Positions 63,103 to 64,000 of a DNA stretch of 64,000 nt are shown piece after piece; the first letter of the stretch is position 1, and each line of letters opens with the position of its first letter. The translations under genes were made by a program, and so were the position numbers. The notes under the pieces are model-generated. The model made no database searches and was not told the origin of the DNA. It saw nothing but the letters and a program-made list of their open reading frames with translations. Source of the stretch: Casuarina equisetifolia (taxonomy: Eukaryota; Streptophyta; Magnoliopsida; Fagales; Casuarinaceae); assembly GCA_028551475.1 (NCBI GenBank), contig CM052362.1, positions 24,162,021 through 24,226,020 of the forward strand, given 5' to 3'.

Positions 63103-64000
63103 ATGAGCAAGAAAATCAGTACCAGCTGCGCGATTTGCGAGAGCTCAAATCACCCTTCTATTTGCACCGTTTGTGTCAATTACAGGTAACTGATCAAGAA
63201 TTTTATACGAATTTGCGGTATTGCTTATTCATAACATGCATAGCGGTGTCGCATAACTATTATGTGTTCCTGTATGTACGGGCTTGCCTGTGGTTTGGTT
63301 TATCATGCCGAATTACCTATTCATTGCTTGCAAACGGATGCTCTCGTTTGCTTAAGCTTATGCTGATACGGGATCATTTGCTGGAAGGCTTGATTATCCT
63401 ATATGATGTGCTTTTTTTTTTTGGGCAGATTAAATGAGTACCGCAATCGGTTAAGATCATTGAAAAGTCGTCGGGATTTTTTGTTTGCAAGATTGAGTGC
63501 AGTGCTTGTGGCAAAGGTTTGATTTATGCTTTTGAATACACTTTCTGTTCCCTGCTTCTGTTTTGTTTTTAGTTCATTGTCAGTGGATCATATGTAAAAC
63601 TTCTTCATTGGTGCTAATAAGCTCTTGCCCAGGCGATGTATCCTCCCCTTGTAAGAGCCAGTGGTGGTTGATGTTGTGGTTGGCTGGGTGCTTGTACAGT
63701 TTGTCAATCTGGAATGAAAATTCAACGAATTCACTGTTGCTTGTGAAGCAACATTATTTTATGTTTTGTTCACAAGAACCTTTGAGAGCGTCACTCTTAC
63801 TAAGCATGAAATGTCTATGGAAACACATCCTTGGAAAGGAATCATACTTAGAAGTCTTATAAACTATTGACAATATCTAGGCCGAGCTATTTGCTGAAGT
63901 GTCTATCCTGAGAAGTACCAAAATGATTTTATTGGTGCTGCACTAGCAAAAGATTATGGTACTATGACTGTGGTTCAAACGATACATTATTTTTGACTTA
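63103..64000 (+). CDS. ATG14-like autophagy protein (UVRAG/Atg14 domain), 5' end only
   Basis: Two exons are visible, 63103-63185 and 63429-63516, joining TACAG|ATTAAATG in frame for 57 codons. The gene then runs off the window in an intron with no further exon seen. The start MSKKISTSCAICESSNHPSI plus CTVCVNYRLNEY gives a CxxC...CxxC zinc-binding-like pair at residues 9-24. A basic coiled-coil segment follows (RNRLRSLKSRRDFLFARLSAVLVAK). This N-terminal Cys pair plus coiled coil is the hallmark of plant ATG14, the autophagy-specific subunit of the VPS34 PI3-kinase complex. In plants it has been mislabelled 'DNA-directed RNA polymerase II protein'. VPS38/UVRAG is the alternative but lacks this Cys arrangement. 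Confidence 0.8.

Overview
The window is nuclear DNA of a flowering plant, most likely a eudicot. The genes have many introns with GT-AG borders, intergenic DNA is very AT-rich, and the recognised proteins are plant-specific or have plant-type organellar leaders. These include an RPP13-like NBS-LRR fragment, an NT-C2/coiled-coil myosin-like protein, ALD1, a land-plant GPAT, a GRX-DEP-DUF547 protein, a PLS-class PPR, an At4g37920-like plastid protein and an ATG14-like protein. The species cannot be told from the sequence alone.

Layout. Positions 1-2.8 kb hold the decayed 3' half of an NBS-LRR disease-resistance gene, whose last exon plus 3' intron is tandemly duplicated. From 7.1 to 20.4 kb (minus strand) lies a 10-coding-exon gene for a 2,144-aa C2/coiled-coil protein with seven 39-aa internal repeats. 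From 24.3 to 31.1 kb (minus) is a defence-related block. An intact ALD1-like aminotransferase (pipecolate/systemic immunity pathway) sits next to two tandem copies of a 75-aa unknown protein gene, and a truncated copy of the ALD1 last exon lies between them. All of this is explained by one tandem duplication. From 31 to 36.5 kb is AT-rich DNA with retroelement remnants. From 36.7 to 39.8 kb (plus) is a TRM9/ALKBH8-type tRNA wobble-uridine methyltransferase gene. From 40.65 to 45.43 kb is a striking array of nine tandem units of 525 bp with no coding capacity. From 47.6 to 49.4 kb (plus) is a glycerol-3-phosphate acyltransferase gene. From 50.0 to 53.6 kb (minus) is the glutaredoxin-DEP-DUF547 gene. 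From 57.0 to 58.8 kb (minus) is an intronless PPR gene, divergent from the 59.6-62.0 kb (plus) At4g37920-like gene. From 62.7 kb to the end (plus) are the first exons of an ATG14-like autophagy gene.

There is no operon-like logic. The genes are independent housekeeping or defence genes. The functional theme that can be argued is local: an immune-receptor relic and ALD1 lie on the same side of the window, and ALD1 drags a small unknown gene with it through duplication. The most unusual sequence features are the 525-bp array with distinct edge and core units, the 7 x 117-bp coding minisatellite, the ALD1/75-aa tandem duplication, and a predicted 11-nt microexon in ALD1. Exon borders were read by eye from splice signals, frame continuity and family resemblance. 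No alignment or database search was run.
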